The translations under genes were made by a program, and so were the position numbers. Source: Smittia aterrima (lineage: Eukaryota; Arthropoda; Insecta; Diptera; Chironomidae). Taken from it: DNA of 64,000 nucleotides. The stretch is from the NCBI GenBank assembly GCA_033063855.1, contig CP093831.1, forward strand, positions 14,384,001-14,448,000, in the 5' to 3' direction. A model generated the notes under the pieces. The model saw nothing but the letters and a program-made list of their open reading frames with translations, was not told the DNA's origin and searched no databases. Of this stretch, positions 1-13,758 are shown piece after piece (positions within the stretch are counted from its first letter, which is position 1; each line of letters opens with the position of its first letter).

Positions 1-2
1 AA

Positions 3-491
3 TATTTCTTCGATCAGTCAATCGACAAATTCAATCTTGTTAGCGATATCGTTTATTTTGAACTGACAGGAGTCAGCAAATTGTCACTCGACGATGCAAC
101 TGCTCAACTTATGCGACATGTAATTGGTGATGGTTCGACTATGAGAAGTCTTCTCGAGTCAATGCGACAAAACATCAAAATCAATGAAGAGATTCAATCA
201 ATCCGTTTGAACTTTAAATTGAATCAATCTGAGTTCTCAGAAAGTCAAGTAGAGGACTTGAAAACAAAACTTCGGATTAATAGGGAAGCAATCGTGGAGC
301 TTCTTGACAGCATATCAATGACCAATGTCTCGTCAAAGTCACTGCTTCGGGATCAACAGAAAATCTTCAAAGCAACGTTATCCAATATTTACAAGAATTT
401 CATTCCAATAACTCGAAAGTTAGATGGCAAATCATACAAGTCTCACGAAAACGAGTTCAATTTGTACTATCGAATGATCAAAGAGGATTAA
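3..491 (+). CDS. 3' end of an unrecognised gene (partial at window edge)
   Basis: The frame is open from the left edge to a TAA at 489-491, so this is the last exon or part of it and the N-terminus lies outside the window. The 136 residues after position 81 are charged and probably helical (for example LLESMRQNIKINEEIQSIRL), with no signal peptide, membrane segment, cysteine pattern or repeat. Acceptor-like CAGs occur at about 15-17 and 67-69 (ctgacag), so the exon may begin at 18 or 70 rather than run off the edge. AATAAA at 497-502 follows the stop closely and supports a real 3' end. I do not recognise the family and assign no function. Confidence 0.55.
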   Translation, partial: YFFDQSIDKFNLVSDIVYFELTGVSKLSLDDATAQLMRHVIGDGSTMRSLLESMRQNIKINEEIQSIRLNFKLNQSEFSESQVEDLKTKLRINREAIVELLDSISMTNVSSKSLLRDQQKIFKATLSNIYKNFIPITRKLDGKSYKSHENEFNLYYRMIKED

Positions 492-3400
492 AACGAAATA
501 AAATCTGAAACTAAACTTTCGTCTGGATTGCTTTCTTCAACAAAAATCTACGTGACAACAGGTGGAAGCTTCTTTAGTAAAGCGGAAGGTGTATTCACAA
601 GATAAAAACATAATGTCACTTCCTTTGGGATGGAGACTACACAAGGTGAGCGTCGTAAATGTTGATTTGATAGGCAGTAACAATATTACTTACACAGCGA
701 TCTCGTCTTTATAACTTTCCCCTCAGAGCCGCCTTAACTCATTCAAAACTCGTTCAATCTTTTCCAACATTAAAATTCTTGAGTAAGTTTTATTGACTTT
801 GCTTTTTTTCCTCATACATAACGACATTGTGAGAATGCATATGCCAAGCCGACATATGCCAATAACAAAAGTTTAATGAAACAAATATTTGAAATTGCAA
901 TTCTCGTCACATAACTTTTAATTCAATTGTGAATCCGGTGGAAATGATACCGAACACAAATTTAATTACGCTTGTTTGCTTTTTTGTGTATCACACAAAA
1001 TATAATCAAATTTTATGAATGGGAAACAGAGGAGTCAGTATCAGAAAGCTTAAGGAGATTTTGCAGCCTTTGCTTTCATTAAATGGCAACTCTAAATAAA
1101 TTTATTATAAAACATAACAATTGAAAAATGGGAAGAGAAGAGAAAGAGCGTACGACAACATCATTGTAATTTAATTTTCCTTTTTTTTTCATTCCACTCA
1201 CCAACCTTTTGATAAGGCTTTCTTTGCTGTGATGAAAATTTCCTCGTAAACTTTTATTTCCATATTTTATAATTTTCTTTCTTTTTCGTTATGTGCTTTC
1301 TTTTTTTTCTCATAAGACGAGCGCAAGAAACAAAAACTTTCTTCTGTCTTGATTTGTTCTTAAATCCTTTTGAAAACTTTCTGAATAAACGGTGAACGAA
1401 GGGGAAAAGCGCGTTGGATGTAAAATATAGTACGCGAGACGAAAGAATTTGCGCCATTAATCATTATCAGATGGAAAAACGGATCCCGCTGAAAGGAACA
1501 ATTTCGCTTTGACTTTTTCTTAATTTCGGTTAGGGGGAGATTTTCATTTCCTTCACAAATAAATTTGATGCTTGAAGTGACTTCAATCATCGCTTGTGCA
1601 TATCTGATGGCTTTCATCCCACACATTCCAAGCTTTAAAGGTTTTATACGGAAACGCGAACTGCAAATGTATCGGGGGTTTCTGAATAATTCATGTTGTT
1701 CCTTTTTAAGTGGAATAAAAACTTGAATGTCATAATAAAGAAATTTTGTACCTTTAGAGTAACGATCAGCAACTTTGTTTACCTTTGGACATTTAAAGAG
1801 TAAGAGCTGGGGAACTTTTGGATCTTTATTTTTCCGGTTCGTAAGCGTGCTCATCAACTTTTCATGAAGATTACTTTAGCTTCAGTTAATTAAGTGTGTA
1901 TGCATATCAATTTTTCAACCGTTGAGAATATCATCATCGTGAAAAGTTGGATAAACTTAAGAAGCTTTACGTCACTCATTTCTCTTCTGATCACTTGGTG
2001 AAAGCGACAAGGCTCCATTATTCAATTTAAGTTATCCCACGGTCAACAAACGAGACCCGACGAAATTCACGAACAAATGAGAAAGTTTCATCACGTCTCA
2101 ACTTTACTTGCAAAGCTGCTTAGTGGCGTTATTAGAAGGAAATTTACTCACAGAAAAAAAAGGCGTTAGCTCTTCCTGGTGTCAATTAAAACTTTTGCAC
2201 GTTTCATTATTGGCAAGCACGTCTCTTCTCTCGTGTCCAACTTTTAAAATCATTCAGAACTTTAAATTAATTGAATCGAACTTTTGAGTCAGCTTTTCCT
2301 TTCAGCGTTGATTTTAGATTTTCAAGAGTCTCGTGTTTTAATTAAAAATCGCACAAGAAGAAGCGGTGGAGGGATTTGATTAAAATATATTTTACCGTCG
2401 TGGAAGAGAGAAGAATTATCAACTGTTTGTTCCTAAAGTTAACATTCAACAACGATATTTATTGGATTCCACTTTGTTTGTCTTTCTTATCCGTTCCAAG
2501 ACAAAGACGTTAATGCAATCAATCCACATTCTTCCTCGATAAAAATCTCATCGTTCGCATTTGTCTTTATAAATTATTTTTCAGACAACTTTAAAGTTTT
2601 CTCTTAAAGGAGTTCAACATCGAGAGTTTCGAAAGCGAAAATTTTTCTGTTTTTCTCGTAAAATGTTAATTTCTAAATCGTCAAATTCTGCTCGACTCGA
2701 GGGAAATTCTCTTTGATTGGCGCTTACGATTAACAAGTGTCATCACCCGAAATCAGAAATTTCCAACCTTTTGAATTAATGACAGTTCGTTACGCACCCC
2801 AAAAATAACACATTGCGAACAGCGAGGGCTTCATAGTCAGCGTAAACTTGATGAGTCGTCGCGAAAGAAATGAAATGTTTCTCAATTTGTTATAACCTTT
2901 CTCGCAATAAAGTTGTTTCAACGAGCCAACGACAAACACAACGCACACGAGCGACTGGAAATGTCGTTTAGGCTGCAACAAGTTGATTATCGTTTCGTCA
3001 GATCTCACGCCGTACACCCATTTCGCTCTCGCAATGTGTTTTGACGAGTAAAACTCATTCTATGGGAAATAACTTTGAAAACTCTACGACAAAAGCTCTG
3101 TGTGTTTGGGTTTGTTACCGCCAACGGGCGCATGTGAATTTTATTCTTATGAATAAATGAAATTTCTGGATCAAGTTTCGTTGAGTTGTTCCTTCTCTTC
3201 TCGTATAATAATGCCATTCACAACACAATTTTCCTATCGAGATAAAACATTTTCCTTACGATTACGATTTCAAAAAACATTGTTTAAACTTGGTGTCTCA
3301 AATAACTTTTTCGAAAATTTGTTTCTTCATTTTTTTTCTTTGTAAATTTCAAAAGCTAAATAGCAAAAAAGTTGAACAGCTTAGCGAGGAAAATAGTTTA

Positions 3401-3875
3401 GATTAGTTTAAGTAGTGTCGTGCGTGTGATGCGAATGTCCTTGGTTTCTTTGCTTTTACTTGTTTGTCAACCAAGAACCGCACGACGTAAAAACAGCTTG
3501 AAGTCTCCTTAAATGGATTGTCGACGGAGTGAGTGAGACAACTCGAATATGTTGTTTGGCATGTTGGACATGCAAATTGATTTACCGACTCGAAGGCTGC
3601 TCTTAAAGCCAACATAAGTAGTCTACTTATATCCTGAGCTTCTCCGTCTCACTCCATTCGATATTAGAACGATACTTTTTCAATCCAATTCAATTTGAGA
3701 CGATGTTCTTCTGCTGGAGGCGAACGTGTGATTTTCAAAAAGTTTAACAGCGTGTTAAAATGTATAAGAAGAGTTTTGCAATAAAAAAATGTTGAAATCG
3801 AGAAAAAGATCTGAACATGAGCTAACGCTATTAGCTCCACGACCTCTCCATGCTCGGTTCGATTTTTTATCAAAT
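492..3875. other. Intergenic / possible 3' UTR of the calbindin gene
   Basis: No convincing gene is seen in this 3.4 kb. The longest open frame (1360-1857, minus) has a composition unlike a conserved protein and no recognisable motif. The part next to 3876 is probably 3' UTR of the minus-strand calbindin gene. Confidence 0.5.
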
Positions 3876-6800
3876 TTATTGTTCGGAGGGCATCTTGGCA
3901 AGCGTCAATAAAATCATCGTCAGCTCTTTCCTTGAGATTTTACCATCCTTGTCGTAACCGACGCCTTGGAGGATGGTTTCCTCGAAATCTTTTAAATCCT
4001 GAGCATCATAATCCTGAGTGAACAGAAGTGGCCGCGGCGTTGGTTAATTTCAAGATGTTTACGTTCAAACGTGAAGAAGTATGAAAAGAAAAGAAAGTGA
4101 ATAAATGATTTTCCTGAGTTCATCCCAACGGAACTAAATGAGTAAGTGCCTCTTCGTCTCAACGAGATTGCGAGCCTTTCAACACTAATCGCTTCGCTTA
4201 CCTTCTTCGCAAGTTCCAACAAGTCTTTGAGGAATCCGCGCAACTCCTCGTTTTCAATGGATCCGTTATTATCCTTTTCAATCGTATGTGAACACGCAAA
4301 GGGGAGACGCACAAGGCGGAAAGAAATTATGAAATTATTTCAAAAAGAAATTTACAAAGTTAATGTCGCAAACGAAACTCTCTCGTCATGAATAAATTAT
4401 ATTTTCCCATACGTAGTCGGTTGCTATAAAAAAGCAACAAAACGAGGAAGTATATCTGGTGAAAGCTGTTGATGAAAGTCTCGTTAATATCGCATTTGAA
4501 TCGCCTCGATTGGATCGTTGCCAGCAAACAATAATTTTTATTTCCCTTCTGCTCAATCGTTTTCTAACTTGCGTGCCAAAATTTATTGCTCTTTTCCCTT
4601 CTTCCAATTATCAGCGAAAATATGTTTAAGTTTATTGAACATCCGGGGTTGGAGTTCCACTTGTTAGACATGAGTTTTCTCATCTCCTTCAACCTTGACA
4701 CCATTCATCATCCACTTTTAGCAGAATAGAAAAGGTTCGCGAAGACGAGAGAGTTTTGCAATTTGCTGTTTGTCAGGTGCAAGAGTTCTTGTAAGAAGCA
4801 ATTCAGAGGATTAATGGGAAAATATCTCTTGACTGAATTGCGATTTAAAAGGAAATCCTTTACTCACTCTATCGTATAACGAGAAAACGCTCTCGATGTC
4901 TTCCTTGGTAAGAGTCTTGGCGCCCTGCGAATGAAAATAAGCACAAATAACAGTTTAAAGCAAACGATATCGTAGCGTCTTCGATGATGAGAAGTTCGTG
5001 TTAATTAAATTTGAAGTAATTAAGTTTTACAGCTCTCTTACCTTAAATACCTGACGACAAAGGAAATTCTCTCTGACTGGAAGCAATCTGATTCGCATGG
5101 GGTTAAGCAATGTTTATTGTATTTGTCGTAAGCGGATGGAGGCGCCCGAAATAATTATGTAGATAAATAAAGTTTGGATTGTCGACGAGGGAGTTGAGGG
5201 AAGAAGAAGAAGAAATGGAATTAAATATTGATTAAATCGACAAGGCTCCCAGCTATAAAATGAAAAAGGGGAGAAATGTACTCGCAATCGAGTGAGGCTT
5301 TCAAACTTGTTAGACATTTGAAGTCCTCATTTCTCTTCGGCCTCAAGTCGTTAATTTATAAAACGTGTTGCTTTTAGCTCGAGGGAGGAGAACTCACTTT
5401 GCCATTTCACTCAATTGAAGTCGCCCATCTTTGTTTGCATCGAAGACTTGTAGCTAATGTTTTCAATCCGGGTTCGAGAGGTTGGTAAGGGTCGTCATGA
5501 GAGAAGAAAAAAAAGAAAAGGAAAAAGAGAAATGTATCGTTAAATTGATTATCTCACTTTTCCGAGTCTCGTTTACATCACGAAATCAATTTTTATTTTC
5601 AGGGAGGGCGGATAAAGATTTATGTCGTGATTTGTGCGAAACAGTTGAATGTGTGGGGCACTTTATCGTTCAGGCTGTGAATTGACAGTCTCGCAAAATG
5701 AAGAATCATCCGTAAAATTGCCAAAATGTTTCAAATTTTATGCGAACTGTCGGCGTAGGTGATGGAGGGGGGAGTGTCGCTTGATTTATCTGAGATTCAT
5801 TGAATCATCAATCAAAGTAATGACAGCGCACCTGATAAGAGCGAAGCGAGCACGATAGATTAAACTCACCATAATATCCGTGTATTCAATGAGCTTGTTT
5901 TCTGAGACGTCGTTATTTCTCTTGGCTTCTTTCAACAGATCACGAAGGAAATTCTGTGATTAAATTAGAGCATTACGAAATTAAATAAATAAATTCACTT
6001 TTGGAAATTTTGTTTACCTTTAATTCGTCTGCCTCAATGTACCCGCTGTTGTCTGAGTCGTACTCACGCCAAATCTTCATAAATTCAACACTCGAGTCGA
6101 GCGGATTATCGAAGCGGAACAGAAGCAAGAAGTTCTCTTCCATTGGCAGAAGCTGTGCAAGCTCTCGAATGTCAATTTTACCGTCTTGGTTGTCGTCGTA
6201 TGCTTCAAGGAAGCATGATTTCAATTCCGTCAACATCTCATCAGTCAATGCCTGCAAGAAAAATTTAAGAAACATTTTTCACCATTTTTCCTTTAAATTT
6301 TTGGGTTGAACGTTTCAACTCAGTCAACGTCATAGGGAGAACACAAAATACAAACAAGACATATCTAAGGCGGCAAATTAATTTTTCATTATAAAGCGTA
6401 ATTAAATTTGAAGTTTTTGTTGGGAAATGACTTGAATTGGAATGAGAAGGACGAACATTCCCAGAGGGTTTTATGTATTTTGCGGAAGGATGATGGAGTC
6501 GCCTTCGTTGTCCTACACACAAACTTTTCGGTCTTAGTGCTATCCAGCACAATTTCTCCACCGAGATAACGAATCATTCACGTCGGGAGATTGTGGAAGT
6601 TTTGATGAATTTCTCTGTTCGCCTTAAACACTTCGAGAAGAGAATTTTACTTCGACTTAAGATACAGAAAAAGTTTCAACGATGATTATTCTACGCCTCT
6701 CCTCCGAAAACAGCTCTGAGTGCTTGCTCGGTTGATTGTTTTTCTCACGATGGCGTCACTTTTTTTTATTTCGTATAAAAATTTCTGTGAAACTTTGTGC

Positions 6801-9800
6801 AAACGAATATCTCGGTAAATAATTGCTGATACAAGCGATGACGATGGAAATGTTGAAACTAAGCAGTTACATTCATCGCTTATTTTTTTCGCCGTTAATC
6901 TCTGAACAAAACGAGAATATCTGTACTCGAGCAATCCGTTTGATGTCGAAGGCAAAAAAGATTGAAATTTTCCGATCGAGCATGACGAAAATTCGATTTT
7001 CTTCATTTTTTTTCTTCGCTTCATTCCAATTTTCTTTGCTCTTCACTTATTTATATTTTCCCGTGTTTTCCATTTCTGAGTTTCCACGGTTTCAATCGAC
7101 ATTCCTTCATTAAATTATCGCGTTCTGCATTTGATTCATCGAACAGCTAAATCGAGCCCCGAGCCACACGATGCGTCCGGGGTTGATCTCGTGTCGCTAA
7201 CAAGAAAGAAAATTTCTCAAGGAATGTGCGAAACGAAAATCGATTTCACGCTCAAGGAATGCGCGAACAGTTTATAAAATCTTTTGTTTTATTCAAAACT
7301 TTTTCAAGTCTTCACAGAATTCGCGTTCGCAAGGAAAACAATGCGAGAGGCGAGAAAAATTATTCGAAAAATCTTTTTTGGGTTTATGTGCGAAAATAAT
7401 TACGTTTGTTGTTTATTTTTGCGAGATTGGCTTTCACTCGGATTTTTCATTTGCAAACAAAAGAAGGAACACACATAATTTACACATTTCATAATTAAAT
7501 TTGGCATCTGAAATGATGATTGATAACGTCGACTAAATCAGGTCAGATCCAAAAAAGAAAAAAAAAAGCCTTAAACCATTTTTCACGTTTGCAAACTTCG
7601 GAAATTTCTAATACAGATCTGCCAAGATTTATTGAGCGTCTTTTGCGCTACCGGCAACGGCGGTAGATGGAAAGATGAGATAAAATAATTGATGAAGACA
7701 TTTGTTCCGCCCTCGCAATAGAGAGATTTGCACGATCTGCTCCATTTTTTTATATTTGCACTGGAGTATTTGATCAGCGGCAGCATAATTTATTGTTCAA
7801 ATAAACTTTTCTCGTAAACTTGAATCGCGTGGCTGCCGGTTTTGATGTTTATGTTCTTTTATTCGCATTGAGGTTTTTTTAATTATGCAAAAAAAAAACT
7901 TATAGAAACTTTTTGATAGCTTTGCAAAAATTATGTTGAACCGAGAAGAGCGTTTTGATGTGGATTCTGGCCAATGCCCAAAAAAAAATTATTCATTTTC
8001 AAAGCGAATGCAGATATGAGTTGAGCGAGTCGGATGGTCTCATGGAGGGAAGCATCAGGAAACTATTTTCCGTTTTCCTTAGAAACTTTTCTTTATATAC
8101 GACGGATGAACGATGATGTTGGAGGCTTAATGATACCATTTATGTCTCCAGTACGTGCACATTAAAAGCTATAGATCTCCCCCAAAAAGAAAAAAAGGCA
8201 AAGAGCGAGTAGAAAGATAATGACATCGAAGCCGGATGAATATAAAGGATCGTCCGAAGCTTATGTAACCCGACTAAGCTTTTAGCTAAGCGATAAGAAT
8301 TCGAAGTTTTGTCTTGACGTTTAGCGCTTTTGGCCAACTTAATCTGCCTTATCATGAACCGAGGATCACATCGTTTTCGGTTTCGCTAGACAACGAAAGT
8401 CGGTTAAATTAAGGATTGCGGGAAAATGTTAGGATCTTGAATTGTAAGACGTGAAGTGAATGGAGAAGGAAAACAAAACATTCACGTTGCATTGTGAAAA
8501 TTGACAGACATTTTGGAATGAAAAGAATTGGAGAAATGTTCAATGTCACGCTTCTGTTGGCAGATTAAATGAGGCTGAATACATAACTGCAGATGAAGAA
8601 CAAAAGCTCATCGCAGCGAAGCTTCTCGCTTCAAAGTTTTCAAAAGCAATTCAAAGCGAGAGAACAAGAAATTCAGAAATATTTTTATTGATTCTATGAA
8701 AGCGCAATGAGCAACGAGAGCAGGAGCAGTCGGACGCTTGGTTTTCAATATTTTATACTCGCTTGGCAATTTCTAAACCTTAATAAAAATATTCCGCTGC
8801 CGTATCTCAAATGATTACACTTCTTCTGGAAAGCAATGTTCAAGCGCCCGAGAGAATGTCGAATCGTAACTGTTGTCTTCTGAATATTTTCCGAGAAAAT
8901 TGCGAATTCGAGTGTAGTCGCCCGTGAAACATGAGACAAGTCAACCATCTGGCAAATACACTAAACCATTTACAGTGAAGCATGGCGTGTGTAATTATTT
9001 ATGATCGGAGAGATTATCATCATGGCTTTGAATGGAAAAGCATCTCCAGTGGCAAAACGCGACCATCGCCAGTCGATTAAATATTTATTCTCGGTCTACG
9101 TATTGATCATTCAAGCACCACACTATTCAACCCAAATCCCAAGCCTCTAGTTGTGCTTTGAAATAAACAAAAACAAAGAAGAAAATATGAGCCGGAGAGC
9201 ATTGAATAAATTTCAAGGGAAAATTCGATATTGACGATGGACATGGTGAGACGAGAGAGCCAAAGAGAAATAAACGTTTAATGATTTTTTGCTTTCGTTG
9301 AATGTTTTCTTTTAGATCAATTGAGGAAGAAAAGATGTTTCAATGGGATTAAGCAATTTGAGAATTGTTTCGTATTGCCGACGAGGAAATCTGCCCATCC
9401 CCTCAACGAATTTTCGTATCAAAAGCTGACACCGATGGATAGAAAACAGCTCTCGTTGGCTTTTCGGCTAGTAGCAGCAACTTGTTTGAGTTTTATGGAC
9501 TAGGGAGTGAGTCATTGAATGAGTGGAAACGGAGAAAGCTCGTAATTCAAAAAGCAAAGAAACGGATCATCCACAGAATAGAAATGTGCGGCTTTCGTTT
9601 TTTCAGGGCGCAGCCAAAGTTTAACCTTTCGACTCAATTAATTTGATGTGTTGATTTAACGTCGCTTTTCTTTCCGAAAGGAGTGATTCAAGTGCAAGGC
9701 TTGTTGCGGGTGGAACGATCCACCCTTTGCTTTAATCACAACCAAATTTGTTTTCACATGAAGCGTTAATTAAACATGGAAATTTCATCATCGCTTGGCT

Positions 9801-11177
9801 GGAAAAAGCGCTTCACGAACAAACAAAGCATTAATTAGTTCTCACGCATGGCGTCGAAGAGGCAAAACATGATGGAAGAGTTCGAGCATAAAAATTGAAA
9901 GCAAACGATAACCGAAAACTTTTCCGACGAAACTGAACTTCGTGCTGAGTCTTGACCCAGGCTCACTCGTGCCTCGCTTGTTTGTTTAGCATCCTGTAAC
10001 CGCCTACGTGTAAGCAAAGAGTTTTTTTTTCGTCTGAACTGTTTTGTATCTCACGATGAAATGAATTCAAAGTACTTTGATGATGGCCAAACGAATGAAA
10101 ATGGAAATGCTCGTAACAAATGTGCGTTTTGGGGCAGTTGCGTGATGATCCCACAGATAGGAATGCGAATAAAAATCTATAAAAATTTACGTCCCGTAGC
10201 GAACTCACCTCAGCATTGACTTCAGTTGGATTGGCGCTGGAAACAAATTCACGCAAAAAGCCATCGAGCTCGGTTCCTTCAATGAATCCGTTGCCTATAA
10301 AAGAGCAAAGAGAGACAACTTTAACTTCTCTCTAAGTTGAATCAAATAACAGTCTGCGAAACAACAAAAAGACTTTTCATGATGGAACGCTTTTTTAATC
10401 ATGCTAAGCAGCATGTAATGGGGCAATTTCACGTGTGGCTGGGAAGCGGGTGGTCGGTTGATGAAAGAATCATAAAAGAAAGTAAATTTGAATTTAAAGG
10501 AACTTAGTTAGCCACCACTTTGGGTTGCGGTTGGACTCATTAATACGAAATTAACAAACATTAAAGCTCCGTGGGAGGCTTTTTCTCCCAAAGCTCGTGT
10601 AAGGAATTTTAATTCCTGACATTTTTGTTTGTCTTGATGAATCGAATTGCGACTCGAGAAACGACTGCTAAAGGACGATGGTGTGATTATCTCAGGGGAA
10701 GCACGACTAGCAAAACAAACAAAATCGTTTACTTTCTTTTTTCCTCGTCTGACAATTGCGAAGTAGTAGAAAGAAGTTGTCATGTCGAAGAGATCAATTT
10801 GAAAAGAAATATTTTTCATTTCATTGAAGTTTGAATGATAGCAGCAAACAAGGCAATAAAGTAGAAAAGGAAGGAATAAATGCTGCTCTCTTCCTTTATT
10901 ACGTATAATGCCTGACAAAATGGTTTATGTCACATCCATTAAGCAGCCAGTTTTCTCATGATGATGCTCGGCTGGTGAATGTGATTTTCAAGAACTGAGA
11001 GCGCAGATGAATGTTATGTGAATCGAATTTCTTACCGTCCTTATCGTAATGGCTCCACACATCCATAAATTGGTTCGCGGAAAGCTTTTTTAGCTCTCTC
11101 GATTCTGGATCGCGGTATTGGCGCATAAAATTTTGGGCCTTTTCAATCCCGACACGCTTGATCGCAGCTGAATCCAT
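3876..11177 (-). CDS. Cbp53E: Calbindin-32 (calbindin/calretinin-type EF-hand protein), nine coding exons
   Basis: Cytosolic calcium-binding and buffering protein; in Drosophila the orthologue is expressed in neurons and muscle. Exons on the minus strand: 11036-11177, 10209-10294, 6018-6251, 5870-5953, 5398-5453, 5042-5087, 4868-4924, 4202-4273, 3876-4013. They join in frame to 304 residues, close to the roughly 310 of the fly protein. Six EF-hand loops are visible: DKDGNGFIEGTE, DDNQDGKIDIRE, DSDNSGYIEADE, DANKDGRLQLSE, DRDNNGSIENEE and a degenerate sixth, GYDKDGKISRKE, with Gly in place of the first Asp. The block LAQLLPMEENFLLLFRFDNP is the family signature. The start is the ATG before DSAAIKRV; an acceptor at 11262 suggests a spliced 5' UTR. 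The first intron splits EF-hand loop 1, intron 2 is about 4 kb, and exon 8 uses an AAG acceptor. Confidence 0.96.
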
Positions 11178-13650
11178 TTTTCTGCTTCTTAAGTTGAATT
11201 TATATTCCTTTGTTCTCGAAAGTCTCTTTAGGCTGATAGCTTCTGGCGGGACGGCAAAACGACTGCAACAATTGTCTGTAAGCAAAAATTTCTTGAATTC
11301 ACGCAAACAAACTGTGAAGAGGGATAATCCCAAGTACACCGCACACAAGAAACACGAGAGAGAGAGAGAGACGTCGAGCTGTGAGTAGAATTAGTTCTGA
11401 GGCGACTTGTCTCGTTTGAACTTCGCCCTTCCTCATTCAAAAGCTTTTTTCCGGACTTTAAGCCTCCGAAAGAGATGAATGCGAAATTAAAAATTTAATT
11501 CTGAGCTTCTTCTCGTGTGTTTTTTGTCGGTTATATTTTTGATAAAGGAGCGTTAGACGTCAGGCTCAGTTTTGCTCGAAGGCACAACTTTGGAAACTTG
11601 AGATAAACATTCGCCACTTCTCTCATTGATAAGAATTTTCTTAAAAAGCTCAGGTAGTCGAGAAATGAGAAGCTTTGAACAAGTAAAGCTAATTAAGACG
11701 ACGAAAACATTTTCGCACAGGAAAAGCTTTACGTTGACAACTCGAAGGTAGCAAAAGGGACGAAATCCGCAAGGCAAAAGCACAGAAACCTAAAGCTCGA
11801 CCCCACAATTATCGCAGCGGTGTTGGAAGTGTCAAATATTTTGCTTCACCCACTGGAATGTTCCTTTGATTTACGGTAATTGAAGTCATTGTTGCGGCGG
11901 AAGAATGGCGAGGTTTCCTTTGAAAGTTCCAGGTTGAAAGCTCGCTCCCCTATTATTTTCAAGGTTGCTAGTGAAAATTTTTCATCACAAAGAGCAAACG
12001 TTTTTCATAGAAGAAATAGAAACTGATGCCTCAAGTTGGGATGTGGAATTTATTTACTTAGAGATAATCTCTGTAATCAACAAATATTATTTTGAGAGAG
12101 GGCTAAACACAAATGTTTATTTTTCGGCTTCGCTTCCAGCGATATCAAATGTTGGAATGAATGATCCAGTTCGCTCTAATTTCTCGTCCTATCCCCAAAA
12201 AAAGAAAAAGCTTTTCTCGATATTCTAAACGGAAAATGTTCGCTTCATATGAACATTTCCTTTCAATTTTCTCTGATGTCCCCAAGCAATGAAAAAAAAA
12301 GGAAAATACAGGTAAACTCATTGGCCTGTGCTGATCTCGCTTTATGCGTTTTTCTTTTTGTTCCTTTTCATTCTACGGTTTTAAATTGTCAGGGATTGAA
12401 TAAATGCGTTGATTCTTTGTTAGGCAATATATTTTCTAACTGAAACAACACCCGTTTGCATCCAGGGTCTGACAGAAAAGCTCTGAGCTTTTCATTTTTC
12501 CAAATATCGTCTTCGACATCCCGTCGTGTCGTAAATGAAAACTGTTTCTTGCTCGATACTTTTGTTTTATTATTTACCAAACGTCGCCGTATTATCAAGA
12601 AATATGAAGAATTGAATGAGTTCCCCTCACACATCAAACTCACCTGACACTTAATTTCTTTTTCTTTTCCTTTGTGGCCGAAGCTTTTGCTAATTGGATC
12701 GGAATGATGAGAAAAAAATTCTTTTCTTGTTGCAATTCGTTGATTTATTTCTTTGGCTAATTGAACCAACAAGTTTCACTTACTCACAAGGAAAAATCAC
12801 AATTTCAACGCGAGAGCTCAATTTGGCATGTATCGATGACAAGAAGCTTTCGTAGACTGAGGAGAGAAACGGAAAATTTTCATTTGCTCGCCGAAGAAAA
12901 CTGTGAGACATGCGTTGTCGCTCGCTCATGGAACTTCGGAAAAGTTTTGTTGTTGGAAAAATGAACAACGACGAGCTCTCCATTCATAAATCTCCCGCCG
13001 TTTAAACTTTTCCGCTTTCTAGCTTGGATTTTCATTTTCACTTTTCACTCACTTCTCTCATGCAAGTTGCTGGGAAAAAATCTTTCTCTCATGGAAGAAT
13101 AGTCAGAGCCTCGAGTCACCTCGACATCGATCAAAAAAACACTTTGAATATTTAAAATTTTCATCAAGGGTCGCAATAGCTGCAGCGCAAGAATGTTTTT
13201 CAAATGATGATGAAGTCGGGAAGCGGAAGACTATCTAATTGAATTGCTAAATACTTGAATGGTCATTTCGTCCACTTGACATTAGTTCTTCTTAACGGCG
13301 GTTGATTGCAAACAGCAGCACGGAAAACATTGAACAAGACAACCTGGATTGAAATTGATTAGAATAGGCCCATTGAACACGAGCGGAATAAAAATGAACG
13401 TGGAAGTTATCGAAAAAAATTATTTATAATAAAAAGTTTCCGGAAGGTTTCGTTAAGCTTTTATTGACCGTCGTCTACCTCTCATTTTCTTTCCAATACG
13501 AAACCGTGGTAATCGAAAGTTGTCTAGAGCTTAAATATCCAAACGGTCTGAGAGAAAATAAAGCGTCGACTTTCTCTTGTAAGCTTATCAAAATTCTCCT
13601 ACAAAAATTGAAGACGAGCTTTATTCTATTACATTACATACGAAAAATTG
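11178..13650. other. Intergenic between calbindin-32 and the sHSP cluster
   Basis: No coding region is supported. A minus-strand acceptor (ttgttgcag) just above 11261 suggests that a calbindin 5' UTR exon covers about 11178-11261. The open frames around 11.5-12.8 kb are AT-rich and show no family motif. Confidence 0.5.
11356..11371. repeat. Short GA dinucleotide run
   Basis: An uninterrupted (GA) run of eight units, just upstream of the calbindin-32 5' end. GA runs near promoters can bind GAGA-type factors in flies. Here it could equally be a plain microsatellite. Confidence 0.7.
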
Positions 13651-13658
13651 TATAAAAG
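13651..13658 (+). promoter_or_regulatory. TATA box of the first sHSP gene
   Basis: TATAAAAG lies 108 bp before the ATG at 13759, at a spacing that would put transcription start near 13680 (caccattcac). Strong TATA boxes are usual for heat-inducible genes. I looked for perfect GAAnnTTC heat shock elements just upstream and saw none clear enough to report. Confidence 0.6.
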
Positions 13659-13758
13659 CCGAAGCGAAGTCACCATTCACCACATTTCCTTTCTCAAAGC
13701 AAGAGAGTTAACTTCCACTTTAAAAAAGAAATTTTTGCGTAAACAAAACAAAATAAAA

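Noticed and set aside
1360..1857. 165-residue minus-strand open frame
   Set aside because: No motif, no convincing start context, composition unlike conserved proteins; next to the probable 3' UTR of calbindin-32.
5466..5490. ggttcga word resembling a tRNA T-loop
   Set aside because: No matching acceptor stem or D-arm nearby; it lies in an intron of calbindin-32.
10508..10918. 136-residue minus-strand open frame inside the calbindin gene
   Set aside because: It lies in the first coding intron between exons 10209-10294 and 11036-11177, and has no family likeness.
12389..12772. 127-residue minus-strand open frame
   Set aside because: AT-rich translation without family signature; overlapping frames on the other strand are equally open.
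13440..13650. Possible heat shock elements before sHSP 1
   Set aside because: GAA and TTC words are frequent, but no run with the correct 5-bp alternating spacing was seen.
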